Positions 18,433 to 27,986 are shown, numbered from the stretch's first letter. The stretch: 60,262 nucleotides of DNA from CAZNXJ01 sp964577115 (GCA_964577115.1 CAZNXJ010000030.1:1-60262); one strand, 5' to 3'. Translations and numbers: made by a program. Notes: a model not told the origin generated them from the sequence alone.

Positions 18433-20730
18433 TCACCTCGTTTCGATTGTTGGTTCGAGGTGTCGAGGCGTCGAGTCCATGGGGCCGGTGGTGGTGCGTG
18501 CCCGGACGGGCATGTCGCGCATTTCCCGGAAGACGATCAAGAGCATGACGACGATGACCAGGAGTACGACGCCCAGCGCCATGGCGCCTTCGCGCACGAG
18601 CCGCCGGCCGAGATCGTGGACCGGCAGGGTCGCGGATTCATAATCTTCCTGCACGATGACTTTCAGACCCGTGTCGCGCAGCATCCGTTCGCCCGTCCTC
18701 GGATGGCGGAATTCGAGCACGACAGGAACCATTGCGGCGATCCAGCGGCGGTTGTAGGCCTCGCCGAGCTCGTGTTCGGCGAGCGGATCTTCATAGCGAG
18801 ACGAGAGGCCGTCACGGAATTGATCGAACTGCACACGATGGTCGCTAATGCTGTCGGGCAGGCGATCAAGCTTAGCGAGCAACTCGTCGAACAAGGGATG
18901 CTGGAGCACCATGCCCGCTCGCCCGTTCGAACGGCCGTCGACCAATACGGCAAAGAACCCCGAGGTGCTGTCGTCGAATTGCATGAAGACGCCAATGTTC
19001 GCCGTGTGAGCGACCACGCCGAGAAATTCGTCGCCATCGTAAACCGGCGCACTAACGGCTACTTTCCAGCGATTCGTGGCCGTGCTGCGGAACGGAGCGG
19101 AGACGTGAATCCTGCGGAGATGCCTTCCCGGCTCGGGGCCGGCGCGGCGGACGTGCCCGCCGGGGGAGCGTTCGATGAGATCATCCCGGCCCCCATGAAA
19201 ATAGGTACGCCAGGCGAAGTTCTTCCCGACAGTATTGGAAAGCGGCTCGTCGAAAACTGCCGCCACCTGCGTGCCATGCGCGTCGCAGACAAACCAGCTC
19301 GAGCCGGGCTGCTCGCGCATGAGCTTCTCGACCCATTGCTGAATCGGCTCGCGCGCCGGGTGTCGCACGAGAAAATCGCGCGCTTCGGAAGGCTGCTCGT
19401 TGCGGTTCGGATCGCGCAGCTGTGCGAGCAGTGGTTCGAGTTCGCTGGAGGGGCCTTGGATAGCGCGAAGCATTTCGATGAGCTGCGGGTCGGCGGCCGT
19501 GCGTTCGACGAGCCGAAAATACCGCTGTATCTCCTCGCCAGCGCGCCCGGCGACGGCCTTGGCGGCGAACAGGTTTTTGTCGAGAGCCCGCTCGGTCACC
19601 GCATCGTCGGCGGCGAGTTTCGCGCGGTGATAGCCCCGTACGCCGAACAGCGCCATGATGATCAGCATCAGCACGGGCGCGGCGAAGCCGAGCACCATGA
19701 GCGGGCGGCGGGCGAGGCGCCGCTCACGCCGATCCAGTTCGTCCAGCACCGCCTGCACGTTGCTGAAGCGGTCCTCCGGATCGGCCGCGAGGCAGCGATC
19801 AATCAGATCGGCCAGAGCGCGATCCATGCCCGGCACACGGCGATGGAGCGCGGGGCGTGGAGACGTCAGGATCATCTGCCGGTAGCGCGCGAGCCGGTCG
19901 GGCAGATCGCGCGCCGATTCAATTTCTTCAATCGACTCGGGCGTGCGATGCGGCGGCGAACCCGTTAGCGTGCAGTACAACATCGCTCCCAGGGCATAAA
20001 CGTCCCACCGCGCGTCGGGGACGGCCTTCAGGTCGGCCTGTTCCGGTGCCATATAGAACAGCGTGCCGAGCGACGGGAGCTGTTCGTGGGTCAGACGCGA
20101 TTGGCCGAAGTCAGCCAGCCGCGGCTTGCGGTCCTGGTCGAGCAGCACGTTGGCCGGTTTGAGATCGCAGTGCAGCACGCCGCGGCCGTGGGCGTGAAGC
20201 AGTCCGACGGCGACCTCGCGAAATAGCTCGACGGCCTCGCGGACATTCATCGGTCCGTTCTCGGCCAACCAGGTGTCGAGTGACCCCTGTTCGACGTACT
20301 CCATCACGTAGTACGGTGGTTCGGCATCCCAGCCGACATCCAGCAGCTGCACGACGTAGCGATCGGCCGAGAGGAATACGAGCTTTTCGACTTCGCGCGA
20401 CAGCAGCGACCAGTCGACGCCCCCGCGGTGCGTGTAGAACTTGATGGCGACGCGCCGTCCCGTGCGGCGATCCAGAGCCACCCAGACCTCGCCATAGGCG
20501 CCGGAACCGAGGCAACGCTCGATGTCGTAGCCTTCGACGTCGAGCGGCGGGCGTGAACGCTGTAGGCTGAGCTCTTGCGCAATCAGCCGCTGCTCGTTCG
20601 ATTGGTCTTGCGTGGGTTCCGCAGGCATAATCCCGTGATGCGGACGTGGGACCGAACTGCGGCCGGCGTCCGGCTGAAATACAGTCTCGCTAAGTTGCGC
20701 CTCGCGAGCTGAAGGTTTTCGAATTGCCAT
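18433..20730 (-). CDS. Membrane Ser/Thr protein kinase with extracytoplasmic sensor domain
   Basis: Hanks-type kinase of 765 residues. The kinase domain (about 66-335) shows the glycine loop GSGAYGEVW, VAIK with Lys97, catalytic loop HCDLKPAN, ADFG and MAPEQ. The loop has Cys where RD kinases have Arg. A transmembrane helix lies at about 344-363 and a second near the C-terminus, in GAMALGVVLLVIVVMLL. The roughly 360 residues between them look like a double-Cache-type external sensor. ATG 20730 was chosen because an earlier in-frame codon at 20781 would overlap the divergent amidohydrolase start and adds no domain. The kinase precedes the FHA-cyclase on the same strand. Confidence 0.92.
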   Translation of the reverse strand: MAIRKPSAREAQLSETVFQPDAGRSSVPRPHHGIMPAEPTQDQSNEQRLIAQELSLQRSRPPLDVEGYDIERCLGSGAYGEVWVALDRRTGRRVAIKFYTHRGGVDWSLLSREVEKLVFLSADRYVVQLLDVGWDAEPPYYVMEYVEQGSLDTWLAENGPMNVREAVELFREVAVGLLHAHGRGVLHCDLKPANVLLDQDRKPRLADFGQSRLTHEQLPSLGTLFYMAPEQADLKAVPDARWDVYALGAMLYCTLTGSPPHRTPESIEEIESARDLPDRLARYRQMILTSPRPALHRRVPGMDRALADLIDRCLAADPEDRFSNVQAVLDELDRRERRLARRPLMVLGFAAPVLMLIIMALFGVRGYHRAKLAADDAVTERALDKNLFAAKAVAGRAGEEIQRYFRLVERTAADPQLIEMLRAIQGPSSELEPLLAQLRDPNRNEQPSEARDFLVRHPAREPIQQWVEKLMREQPGSSWFVCDAHGTQVAAVFDEPLSNTVGKNFAWRTYFHGGRDDLIERSPGGHVRRAGPEPGRHLRRIHVSAPFRSTATNRWKVAVSAPVYDGDEFLGVVAHTANIGVFMQFDDSTSGFFAVLVDGRSNGRAGMVLQHPLFDELLAKLDRLPDSISDHRVQFDQFRDGLSSRYEDPLAEHELGEAYNRRWIAAMVPVVLEFRHPRTGERMLRDTGLKVIVQEDYESATLPVHDLGRRLVREGAMALGVVLLVIVVMLLIVFREMRDMPVRARTTTGPMDSTPRHLEPTIETR

Positions 20731-20770
20731 ACTAGCAGATTCTACCTTTCCGAAACTCGAGGAGTACGCT

Positions 20771-22042
20771 GTGAATTGCACGTTTTCGCGCGCTGTGCTG
20801 GCCGTGTTGCTCGTCCTGGCCGCTCAAACGCTGCGCGCTGAGACGCCGGCCGAGTCCACCGCGGCGGGGGCAGCGGCATCGGAACCGCTCGATGGGCGCG
20901 ACGGGCGTGAGTTGTTGCTGCGCAATTTCCGCCCCGAGCCGACGCTGAAAACGCCGACTCACCTTCTCACGCGCGCCAAGTTCCCCGCCGTGGACGTTCA
21001 CACGCATTTCGGACTACGCCTTCGTGGCTCGCAAGAACAGCTCCGCGAGTTCGTGGATGTCATGGACCGCCACAATATCGCCGTTTGTGTCAGTTTGGAC
21101 GGCGGCTTGGGAGATCAATTTCGCGAGCACGCGGATTATCTGTGGACCAACTACCCCGATCGGTTCGTCATCTTCGCCACGATCGACTGGCAGGGCGCGG
21201 GGCGGCCCGACGATCCGGCCACCTGGGCACTCAATCAGCCTGGCTTCGCGGCGCGCGTCGCCGAACAACTGGCCGAAGCCAAGGAGCAAGGAGCGAGCGG
21301 CCTGAAAATCTTCAAGCAATTGGGGCTCGTATATAGAAACCCGGACGGAAGTTTGGTCAAGGTCGACGACCCGCGCTGGGATCCGATCTGGGCCGCCTGC
21401 GGGCGTCTCGGGATGCCCGTCCTCATTCATACGGCCGACCCCGTGGCGTTCTTTCAGCCCATCGACGAGACCAATGAGCGGTGGGAGGAGCTTAGCCGCC
21501 GTCCCGAGTGGAGTTTTCCGCCGGATAAATTTCCTTCGCACGCCGAATTGCTGGCCGCATTGCTGCGCGTCGTCGAACGCCATCCGCGAACCACCTTCAT
21601 CGGAGCCCACGTCGCCAGCAACGCGGAAGATCTGGCGACGGTCGGCCAGTGGCTGGATACCTACCCCAATCTGTATGTCGATTTCGCGTCTCGTATTGGC
21701 GAACTGGGACGCCAACCATATTCGGCGCGAAAATTCTTCCTCCGATACGCGGATCGGATCCTGTTCAGCACTGACGGACCGTGGCCCGAAGAGCGTCTGA
21801 CGTACTACTGGCGATTTTTGGAAACCTGGGACGAGTACTTCCCGTATTCGGAGAGACCGTTTCCTCCCCAAGGTTTCTGGCGCATTTATGGACTCGGTCT
21901 GCCGGACGAAGTCCTGCGAAAGGTGTATTACGAGAATGGCGCCCGTTTGGTTCCCGGCGTCGCCCCGCGACTCGAGCGGCTCGGCGTCCTCGAACGGTCC
22001 AACCACCGTGACGACAACGATGGCGACAGCCGTGGTGAATAG
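20771..22042 (+). CDS. Exported amidohydrolase_2-family metal hydrolase
   Basis: TIM-barrel hydrolase of the amidohydrolase 2 group (423 residues) with a Sec signal peptide (to about 22, ...TLRA/ETPAES). Metal-ligand motif DVHTHFG lies near 75-81. Later parts are the conserved Lys in SGLKIFKQLG, LIHTADP, TFIGAHVAS and FSTDGPW, all in the order expected for this family. The start is GTG at 20771, preceded by GAGGAG at seven bases; only 40 bases separate it from the divergent kinase. Its stop lies 21 bases from the convergent phyH stop. The substrate is unknown; relatives include decarboxylases and lactonases. Confidence 0.88.
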   Translation: MNCTFSRAVLAVLLVLAAQTLRAETPAESTAAGAAASEPLDGRDGRELLLRNFRPEPTLKTPTHLLTRAKFPAVDVHTHFGLRLRGSQEQLREFVDVMDRHNIAVCVSLDGGLGDQFREHADYLWTNYPDRFVIFATIDWQGAGRPDDPATWALNQPGFAARVAEQLAEAKEQGASGLKIFKQLGLVYRNPDGSLVKVDDPRWDPIWAACGRLGMPVLIHTADPVAFFQPIDETNERWEELSRRPEWSFPPDKFPSHAELLAALLRVVERHPRTTFIGAHVASNAEDLATVGQWLDTYPNLYVDFASRIGELGRQPYSARKFFLRYADRILFSTDGPWPEERLTYYWRFLETWDEYFPYSERPFPPQGFWRIYGLGLPDEVLRKVYYENGARLVPGVAPRLERLGVLERSNHRDDNDGDSRGE

Positions 22043-22063
22043 CCGTGGAGGCAGCGCGGCCGA

Positions 22064-22825
22064 TCACGTCTTGAGCCCGAGCTGCTCGTGCTGCTGCTTC
22101 GCCGCGGCCCGATAGCGGGCGAACGCATCTTCGTCGCGCTGCGCCGAGACGCCGCGAAAGACGAGTGCGAAGCTGCGGCGGTGGCGCGTTGCCGAGCGAT
22201 TCGCGTCGGCTCGGTGGATTGTATTGCCGTGGTGGATCACGACATCGCCCGGTTCGAGGGGCACCGCCACCTCGTTGGCTCGATCCGCTTCGCCATAGTC
22301 GGCGATTCCTTGCGAGAAGCCGAGCGTCGTAGTTCGGTTGTGCTCGCGGAGCGGCACCAGGTGCGACCCGCGCACGTAGCGCAGACAGCCGTTTTCCTCA
22401 TCGACCCGTTCGAGTGCCATCCACATGGTGAGCACTTGCGGGGGCTTCAAGCAGAAGTAGTAGTTGTCCTGGTGGGGCGGCGTGATGTGGAGTGTGCCCG
22501 GCGGTTTGTTGAACCATTCGACGCCGCTGGCTTCGGCGGATTCGCCAAGAAGCGCTTCGGCCACGCCCTTCCATATGGGATGCTGGCGATAGCGTTCGAA
22601 GAACTCGTCCTGCTCCTGCATACGCTGCAACTGCTTGAGCGTATCCGGTCGCGCGCGGTCCTCATAAAAGGCGTCTGCGTCGGGCAGCGTCGGCACGACG
22701 TCGCGTATGTATCGATCGATGTTCTGTACGAGGTCGGCGAATTCACTCGCCGGCAGCATTTGCCGAATGACGACAAACCCATCCTCGTCGTATGCCTGCT
22801 TCAACCGCGCTAGATCGAGCTGCAT
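22064..22825 (-). CDS. PhyH-family Fe(II)/2-oxoglutarate dioxygenase
   Basis: Phytanoyl-CoA-dioxygenase-like oxygenase of 253 residues. The double-stranded beta-helix core contains the iron-binding H-x-D in PPHQDNYYF, the segment ENGCLRYVRGSHL, and the distal His in HGNTIHRADANRS with the following Arg likely to bind 2-oxoglutarate. The ATG at 22825 has a clear GGAGGAG upstream. The protein has no signal peptide, so it acts in the cytoplasm. The family hydroxylates many small molecules, and the neighbours (amidohydrolase, lysS) do not define the substrate. Confidence 0.9.
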   Translation of the reverse strand: MQLDLARLKQAYDEDGFVVIRQMLPASEFADLVQNIDRYIRDVVPTLPDADAFYEDRARPDTLKQLQRMQEQDEFFERYRQHPIWKGVAEALLGESAEASGVEWFNKPPGTLHITPPHQDNYYFCLKPPQVLTMWMALERVDEENGCLRYVRGSHLVPLREHNRTTTLGFSQGIADYGEADRANEVAVPLEPGDVVIHHGNTIHRADANRSATRHRRSFALVFRGVSAQRDEDAFARYRAAAKQQHEQLGLKT

Positions 22826-23149
22826 GGAACGAAACTCCTCCTACGGGGGACAACACGATGGACATTTAAAATACCATGGACGCGCTTGCGGCGGCATGGC
22901 AATGCGAGTGCCGAGGGGGCCCCGGGGGCGGGGCGTCGTGATTAAGGAATCTCATGGCACAAATCGGGAGTTTCGTCTGCCCTCGAAACCCTGCACCTCC
23001 CTGAACCCCGCCCTCGGAACCCTGGACCGTCCTCTTCACACTGCCCCGATACCGACATTGACCCACCGCGCCCGATCCATACAATGTCGCGGTTTTCCCA
23101 CTTTATCCCGATTACTTTCCCCGATAACGGCTGGTGCCGCAGCAGGTTC
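22826..23149. other. Divergent intergenic region phyH / lysS
   Basis: This 324-base gap holds the phyH ribosome-binding site at its left end and the lysS promoter at its right end. I see no RNA gene, lysine riboswitch or repeat in between. Confidence 0.5.
23058..23085 (+). promoter_or_regulatory. Predicted sigma70-type promoter of lysS
   Basis: TTGACC (23058-23063) and TACAAT (23080-23085) are separated by 16 bases; each matches the consensus at five of six positions. Transcription would begin near 23092. This puts an in-frame ATG at 23084 inside the -10 element and supports translation from ATG 23150. Confidence 0.6.
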
Positions 23150-24706
23150 ATGAGCGAAACGATCGGTATTCACGAAGCATCGCGCCGCGAAAACATGCGG
23201 CGTCTCGAGCAGCTCGGGGTCGATCCCTGGGGTGGGCGCTTCGACGACCGGATGCTGATCGGTGACGTTCGCGCGCGGGCCGGTGAAGTGAAGTTTCGCC
23301 GGGAGGACGGGGCGCTGCTCGAGCTGCCCAACTTCGACAGCGAAACGCCGGTTGATTATCGGCAGTGGAAGGCCGAGCACGGACCGGGCGAGGAAATTGG
23401 CCCGCAGGTGCGCGTCGCCGGCCGGATTGTGCTCCAGCGCCCGACCGGCAAGCTGTTGTTTCTCAACATCCGCGATTGGACCGGCGACATTCAAATTTTC
23501 GTCGGGCAGCGGCAAGTGGGGGCGGAGAGCTGGGAGATCTCGAAATACTTCGACCTCGGCGACATCATCGGCGTCGATGGCCGATTGGGGCGGACGAATA
23601 CGGGCGAATTGACGGTGTTCGCCGAGCGGCTTCATTTTCTCACGAAGACGCTCGAGCCGCCGCCCGAGAAGCATCACGGTCTAACCGACCCGGAGATGCG
23701 ACAGCGGCAGCGCTACCTTGATTTGCTCTACACGCCCGGCGTCCGGGAAACGTTTCAGAAACGAACGCGCATCATCAAATCGATCCGCCAAACGCTGGAC
23801 AGCCTCGGCTTCCTCGAAATCGAAGGTCCGACGCTCCACGCGATTGCCGGCGGCGCGGCCGCGCGGCCCTTCATTACGCACCACAACGCGCTGGACATCG
23901 ACCTGTACATGCGGATCGCGCTCGAGCTCCATTTGAAGCGGCTGCTCGTCGGCGGCATGGAGCGGGTGTACGAGCTGGGGCGTGTGTACCGCAACGAGGG
24001 CATCAGCCCGCGGCATAATCCCGAATTCACGATGCTCGAAGTCTACCAGGCCTTCGGCGATTACCGCACGATGATGGATCTGACCGAGCAGCTGATTGTC
24101 GGTGCGATTCGAGATCTTGGCGGCGAACCTCGCTTGCCTTGGGGCGACGATATCGTGGATTATTCGCCTCCGTTTGCTCGCAAGACATACGACGAGCTGT
24201 TCGAAGAGCACACGGGTGTGGATCCGGCCGATGAGGCGGCTGTGCGGGCGCTTGCCGAACGCGCGGGCCTTGATGTGGCAGGGAAACATCCGGACGTCAT
24301 CAAGAGCGAGGTGTTTGAAGAGCTGGTCGAGGACAAGCTGAAGGGCCCTGTCTTTGTGCTCGATTATCCCGCCAGCATCTGCCCGCTGACGAAGCGGAAG
24401 GCGAGCAACCCGGAGGTGGCTGAGCGGTTCGAGTTGTTTATTGAGGGCATGGAGATCGCGAACGCGTACACGGAACTAAACGATCCGGACTTGCAGCAGC
24501 AGCTTTTTGAAACGCAGTTGGCGGGGATGGCGGCCGAGGATTCGATGGCGCGTATGGATCACGACTTCATCCGCGCGCTGCGCAATGGGATGCCGCCGGC
24601 CGGTGGGCTGGGGATCGGCATCGACCGCCTGGTGATGCTGCTGACCAATTCACGCTCGATACGCGAGGTCATTTTATTTCCCTTATTGCGACCGGAGTCG
24701 CCGTAG
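23150..24706 (+). CDS. lysS: Lysyl-tRNA synthetase, class II
   Basis: Charges tRNA-Lys in the cytoplasm. The 518-residue protein has an N-terminal OB-fold anticodon domain (about 45-150; GRIVLQRPTGKLLFLNIRD) and a class II catalytic core. Core motifs are the motif 1 helix-strand (SIRQTLDSLGFLEIEGPTL), motif 2 around YELGRVYRNEGISPRHNPEF, and motif 3 GIGIDRLVMLLTNS. IANAYTELNDP is a LysRS hallmark. The start at 23150 is supported by the predicted promoter just upstream. It is followed, 51 bases later, by an ABC permease, a lysS-lolC order seen in other bacteria. Confidence 0.97.
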   Translation: MSETIGIHEASRRENMRRLEQLGVDPWGGRFDDRMLIGDVRARAGEVKFRREDGALLELPNFDSETPVDYRQWKAEHGPGEEIGPQVRVAGRIVLQRPTGKLLFLNIRDWTGDIQIFVGQRQVGAESWEISKYFDLGDIIGVDGRLGRTNTGELTVFAERLHFLTKTLEPPPEKHHGLTDPEMRQRQRYLDLLYTPGVRETFQKRTRIIKSIRQTLDSLGFLEIEGPTLHAIAGGAAARPFITHHNALDIDLYMRIALELHLKRLLVGGMERVYELGRVYRNEGISPRHNPEFTMLEVYQAFGDYRTMMDLTEQLIVGAIRDLGGEPRLPWGDDIVDYSPPFARKTYDELFEEHTGVDPADEAAVRALAERAGLDVAGKHPDVIKSEVFEELVEDKLKGPVFVLDYPASICPLTKRKASNPEVAERFELFIEGMEIANAYTELNDPDLQQQLFETQLAGMAAEDSMARMDHDFIRALRNGMPPAGGLGIGIDRLVMLLTNSRSIREVILFPLLRPESP

Positions 24707-24757
24707 TCGCGGGCCGCGCCGCGAGCGCCTGCGACCACGACAGCCGAAGGATTGGCG

Positions 24758-26308
24758 ATGTACAAACTGCTTCTTTCCTGGCGCTATCTGCGCACGCGCT
24801 ACATTGCTCTCGCGTCGGTCATCAGCGTCACGCTCGGCGTGGCCACGTTGATCATCGTGAACAGCGTGATGGCCGGCTTCACGCACGAGATGCACAAGCG
24901 GCTCAACGGCATCTTGTCGGACATCATCATCGAGGGACCGGACCTGATTTCCGGGTTCGCGAATCCGGAACGCTACATGGCCGAAGTGCGCAAGGTCGTC
25001 GGCGACGATCTCGCAGGCATGACGGCAACCGTGCACGTTCCGGCGATGCTGACGTTCGAAGTGCATGGCCAGTACTTCACACGCCAGATCAATCTGATCG
25101 GCGTCGACGATGCGACCTACGCGTCGGTCTCCGACTTTGGCAAGTACCTGCTGCATCCCGAGAACCAGCGGATGTTGAGCTTCAATCTACGCGAAAACGG
25201 CTACGCGCCGGATCGCAAAGACTTCCCGGCTTCGGGCTGGGAGTACCGCCGGCAGAAGGCGGCGTTCGAGGCGAGTATTCGCGCGGCGCAGTTGGAAATG
25301 CAGGCGGCGGCCGATTCGCTCGCAACGAGCAGTAGCTCGGAATCCGGTGGATCGGGGCTGGCGATCCCTGCCGACCCGCTACGACATGCGGTCGACCGTC
25401 CGGCGGAGAACGTCTTTGATCCGGCCCGTTCGCAGCACACCGGTCTGATTCTCGGCATCGCCATCGGCACGCGGCGTTATCGCGAGGACGACGGGCGAGT
25501 GAGCGACTTCTATTATGTCCGGCCTGGCGATGATGTGCGGATCACGTTCCCGACCGCGGCTAACCCACCGCGCGCCGAGACGGCGAATTTTACGATCGTG
25601 GATTTCTATGAGAGCAAGATGAGCGAGTACGACTACAGCTTCGCGTTCGTACCGCTCCGGCAGCTCCAGGACATGCGCGGCATGATCGATCCCGCGACGG
25701 GCGCGACGGCCGCCACGGCCATTCAGATCAAGCTTCGCCCGGGTGCGCCGCTCGATGCCATCCGCGACAAATTGCGCCGGCACTTTCCCGCTCAGCAGCA
25801 TCCCTACTTCCGCGTCTCGACGTGGCGTGACCTGCAAGGACCGCTACTCGCCGCCGTGCAACTGGAAACGACGATCCTCAACATCCTGCTGTTCCTCATT
25901 ATTGCCGTGGCGGGCTTCGGCATCCTAGCGACGTTTTTCATGATCGTCGTCGAGAAGACGCGCGACATCGGCATTTTGAAGGCGCTGGGTGCGCCGAGCG
26001 GCGGGGTGATGAGCATTTTTCTCAGCTACGGGCTTTCGCTGGGCATGGTCGGATCCGGTGTCGGGATGGTGCTCGGGCTGATTTTCGTCGCGCATATCAA
26101 CACCGTCGCCGATGCTCTGGAGTGGCTTACCGGGCGCGAGGTCTTCGACCCGACGGTCTATTACTTCCAGGAGATCCCGGCGATCGTCGAGCCGCTGACG
26201 GTGCTGATGGTGGTCGTCGGTGCGACGCTGATTGCGGTCTTGGCCAGTGTACTTCCCGCGCTGCGTGCGGCGCGCCTGCATCCGGTGGAGGCTTTGCGCT
26301 ATGAATAG
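24758..26308 (+). CDS. LolC/LolE-type ABC transporter permease
   Basis: Inner-membrane subunit of the FtsX-fold lipoprotein-release or MacB-like class. The 516-residue protein has one N-terminal helix (YIALASVISVTLGVATLIIV), a large periplasmic domain (about 45-370), and three C-terminal helices, with IAVAGFGILATFFMIVVEKTRD as the FtsX signature. The periplasmic domain carries a Ser-rich insert near 190-205. ATG 24758 follows AAGGA at eight bases; the TTG two codons earlier is less likely. The stop overlaps the start of the ATPase gene, so the pair is translationally coupled. Lipoprotein release is inferred from the family; no LolA or LolB is visible here. Confidence 0.9.
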   Translation: MYKLLLSWRYLRTRYIALASVISVTLGVATLIIVNSVMAGFTHEMHKRLNGILSDIIIEGPDLISGFANPERYMAEVRKVVGDDLAGMTATVHVPAMLTFEVHGQYFTRQINLIGVDDATYASVSDFGKYLLHPENQRMLSFNLRENGYAPDRKDFPASGWEYRRQKAAFEASIRAAQLEMQAAADSLATSSSSESGGSGLAIPADPLRHAVDRPAENVFDPARSQHTGLILGIAIGTRRYREDDGRVSDFYYVRPGDDVRITFPTAANPPRAETANFTIVDFYESKMSEYDYSFAFVPLRQLQDMRGMIDPATGATAATAIQIKLRPGAPLDAIRDKLRRHFPAQQHPYFRVSTWRDLQGPLLAAVQLETTILNILLFLIIAVAGFGILATFFMIVVEKTRDIGILKALGAPSGGVMSIFLSYGLSLGMVGSGVGMVLGLIFVAHINTVADALEWLTGREVFDPTVYYFQEIPAIVEPLTVLMVVVGATLIAVLASVLPALRAARLHPVEALRYE

Positions 26309-27098
26309 TTTCCTCGATCTTGCAACGCGGCACGGGGGCGGGGCGGGAGGCCATGAGCTGGCGCCGCACGTCGCGTTTCCCGCCGAGAAGACGGTGGCTG
26401 CGGGCGAGCCGATCCTCGCCGTGCGCGGGCTTACCAAGAGCTACCGGAAGGGGAAGCACACGGTACCTGTCCTCCGAGGCGTCGACCTCGAGGTGTATCC
26501 AGGCGAGCTGCTGGCAATTATCGGCCAGAGCGGTTCGGGGAAGAGCACGCTATTGCACGTACTCGGGACGCTCGACGCACCGGACGAAGGCGAGATCCAC
26601 TTCGAGGGCCATCGCATTGACGGGCTGCCCTCCGCCTCGCGCGATGTCCTGCGCAATCGCCATTTCGGCATGATCTTCCAGTTTTACCACTTGCTCCCCG
26701 AACTCTCGACGCTGGAGAACGTGCTGGTTCCCGCGATGATCACCGAGCGGGCGTGGGGTTATTGGCGGCGCAAGAGCGAGTACCGGGAGCGGGCCGTCCA
26801 GCTGTTGGAAACGGTGGGACTGGGCCACCGCATGACGCATAAGCCGAAGGAATTGTCGGGTGGTGAAATGCAGCGAGCGGCGATCGCTCGCGCGCTCATC
26901 GCGCAGCCGCGCGTCCTGCTCGCCGACGAGCCCACGGGCAATCTCGACAGCTCGACGGGCGCAGATATTCTGTCGATCCTGCGTACCTTGAACCGCCAAC
27001 AGATGCTCACTATAGTCATGGTGACACACGACCTTTCCATCGCGGAACAGGCCGATCGCGTGGTGCGGCTGGTGGAAGGAAGAGTCGAAACCGCCTGA
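26301..27098 (+). CDS. lolD: LolD-type ABC transporter ATPase
   Basis: Energises the adjacent permease. The 265-residue protein has a roughly 35-residue N-terminal extension and then a full ABC domain: Walker A GQSGSGKST, Q-loop IFQFYHLLPELST, signature LSGGEMQRAAIARAL, Walker B LLADEPTGNLD and switch VTHD. The ATG at 26301 overlaps the permease stop by eight bases (coupled translation), so I prefer it to an upstream in-frame start inside the permease. A single permease gene suggests a homodimer of permeases with two ATPases. MacB-like efflux is an alternative role. Confidence 0.92.
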   Translation: MNSFLDLATRHGGGAGGHELAPHVAFPAEKTVAAGEPILAVRGLTKSYRKGKHTVPVLRGVDLEVYPGELLAIIGQSGSGKSTLLHVLGTLDAPDEGEIHFEGHRIDGLPSASRDVLRNRHFGMIFQFYHLLPELSTLENVLVPAMITERAWGYWRRKSEYRERAVQLLETVGLGHRMTHKPKELSGGEMQRAAIARALIAQPRVLLADEPTGNLDSSTGADILSILRTLNRQQMLTIVMVTHDLSIAEQADRVVRLVEGRVETA

Positions 27099-27128
27099 AT
27101 CGGCGCTCTGCGTCATGCCCACCCCGTT

Positions 27129-27986
27129 ATGTCACTGAAGGTTTACATCAACGGCGTCCTGTACGATAAGGACGACGCGAAAATCAGCGTTTACGACCAC
27201 GGCCTGCTGTACGGCGACGGGGTCTTCGAAGGTCTGCGCAGCTATAGCGGCAAAGTCTTCCGGCTCGACGCCCATCTCGAGCGGCTGTGGAATTCGGCAA
27301 AAGCCATCCGGCTCGAAATCCCCATGACGCGTGAAGCGATGGCGCAGGCCGTGCGCGACACGCTGAAGGCCAATGGGATCGAGGACGGCTATATTCGGCT
27401 CGTCGTCACCCGCGGCGCGGGGACGCTGGGGCTCGATCCCAATCGCTGTAGCCAGCCGCAGGTGATCATCATCACCGATTACATCTCGCTATATCCTGAG
27501 GAATACTACAAGCAGGGGCTCGAGATTGTCACGGCGAGCACGATTCGTAATCATCCGGCGGCGCTTAGCCCGCGCATCAAATCGCTCAACTACCTGAACA
27601 ATATTCTCGCCAAGATCGAAGGCATGCAGGCCGGTTGTGTCGAGGCCCTGATGCTGAATCACAAAGGCGAGATCGCCGAGTGCACGGGCGACAACATCTT
27701 TCTGGTGACGCGCGGCGAAATCTTGACGCCACCGACCGACGCCGGCGTGTTGGAAGGCATCACGCGCGAGGCGGTGATCGAGCTGGCTCGGGAAGCGGGC
27801 ATCACGGTCCGCGAAGTGCCGCTTACCCGCCACGACGTGTATATTGCAGACGAGTGCTTCCTCACCGGCACGGCGGCCGAGGTCGTGCCGGTTGTCGTCG
27901 TGGACAGTCGGAAGATCGGCGACGGAAAGCCCGGCCCGATCACGCGCGACCTTACCGAGCGGTTTCACAAGCTGACGCGCGCTTAG
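27129..27986 (+). CDS. ilvE: Branched-chain amino acid aminotransferase
   Basis: PLP fold-type IV enzyme that transfers amino groups between glutamate and branched-chain 2-oxo acids. The 285 residues are typical. Visible motifs include YDHGLLYGDGVFEGLR near the N-terminus, the PLP Lys151 in RIKSLNYLNNI, the Glu in the EIAECTGDNIF segment, and the phosphate-binding TGTAAEVVPV. It starts 30 bases after lolD on the same strand. A second class IV aminotransferase in the window (55848-56747) is more divergent, so this one is the better IlvE candidate. Confidence 0.93.
   Translation: MSLKVYINGVLYDKDDAKISVYDHGLLYGDGVFEGLRSYSGKVFRLDAHLERLWNSAKAIRLEIPMTREAMAQAVRDTLKANGIEDGYIRLVVTRGAGTLGLDPNRCSQPQVIIITDYISLYPEEYYKQGLEIVTASTIRNHPAALSPRIKSLNYLNNILAKIEGMQAGCVEALMLNHKGEIAECTGDNIFLVTRGEILTPPTDAGVLEGITREAVIELAREAGITVREVPLTRHDVYIADECFLTGTAAEVVPVVVVDSRKIGDGKPGPITRDLTERFHKLTRA

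Noticed and set aside
18295..19968. 557-residue open frame antisense to the Ser/Thr kinase
   Set aside because: The kinase frame has all catalytic motifs. The antisense protein is Arg/His-rich with no domain, as expected for a shadow frame.
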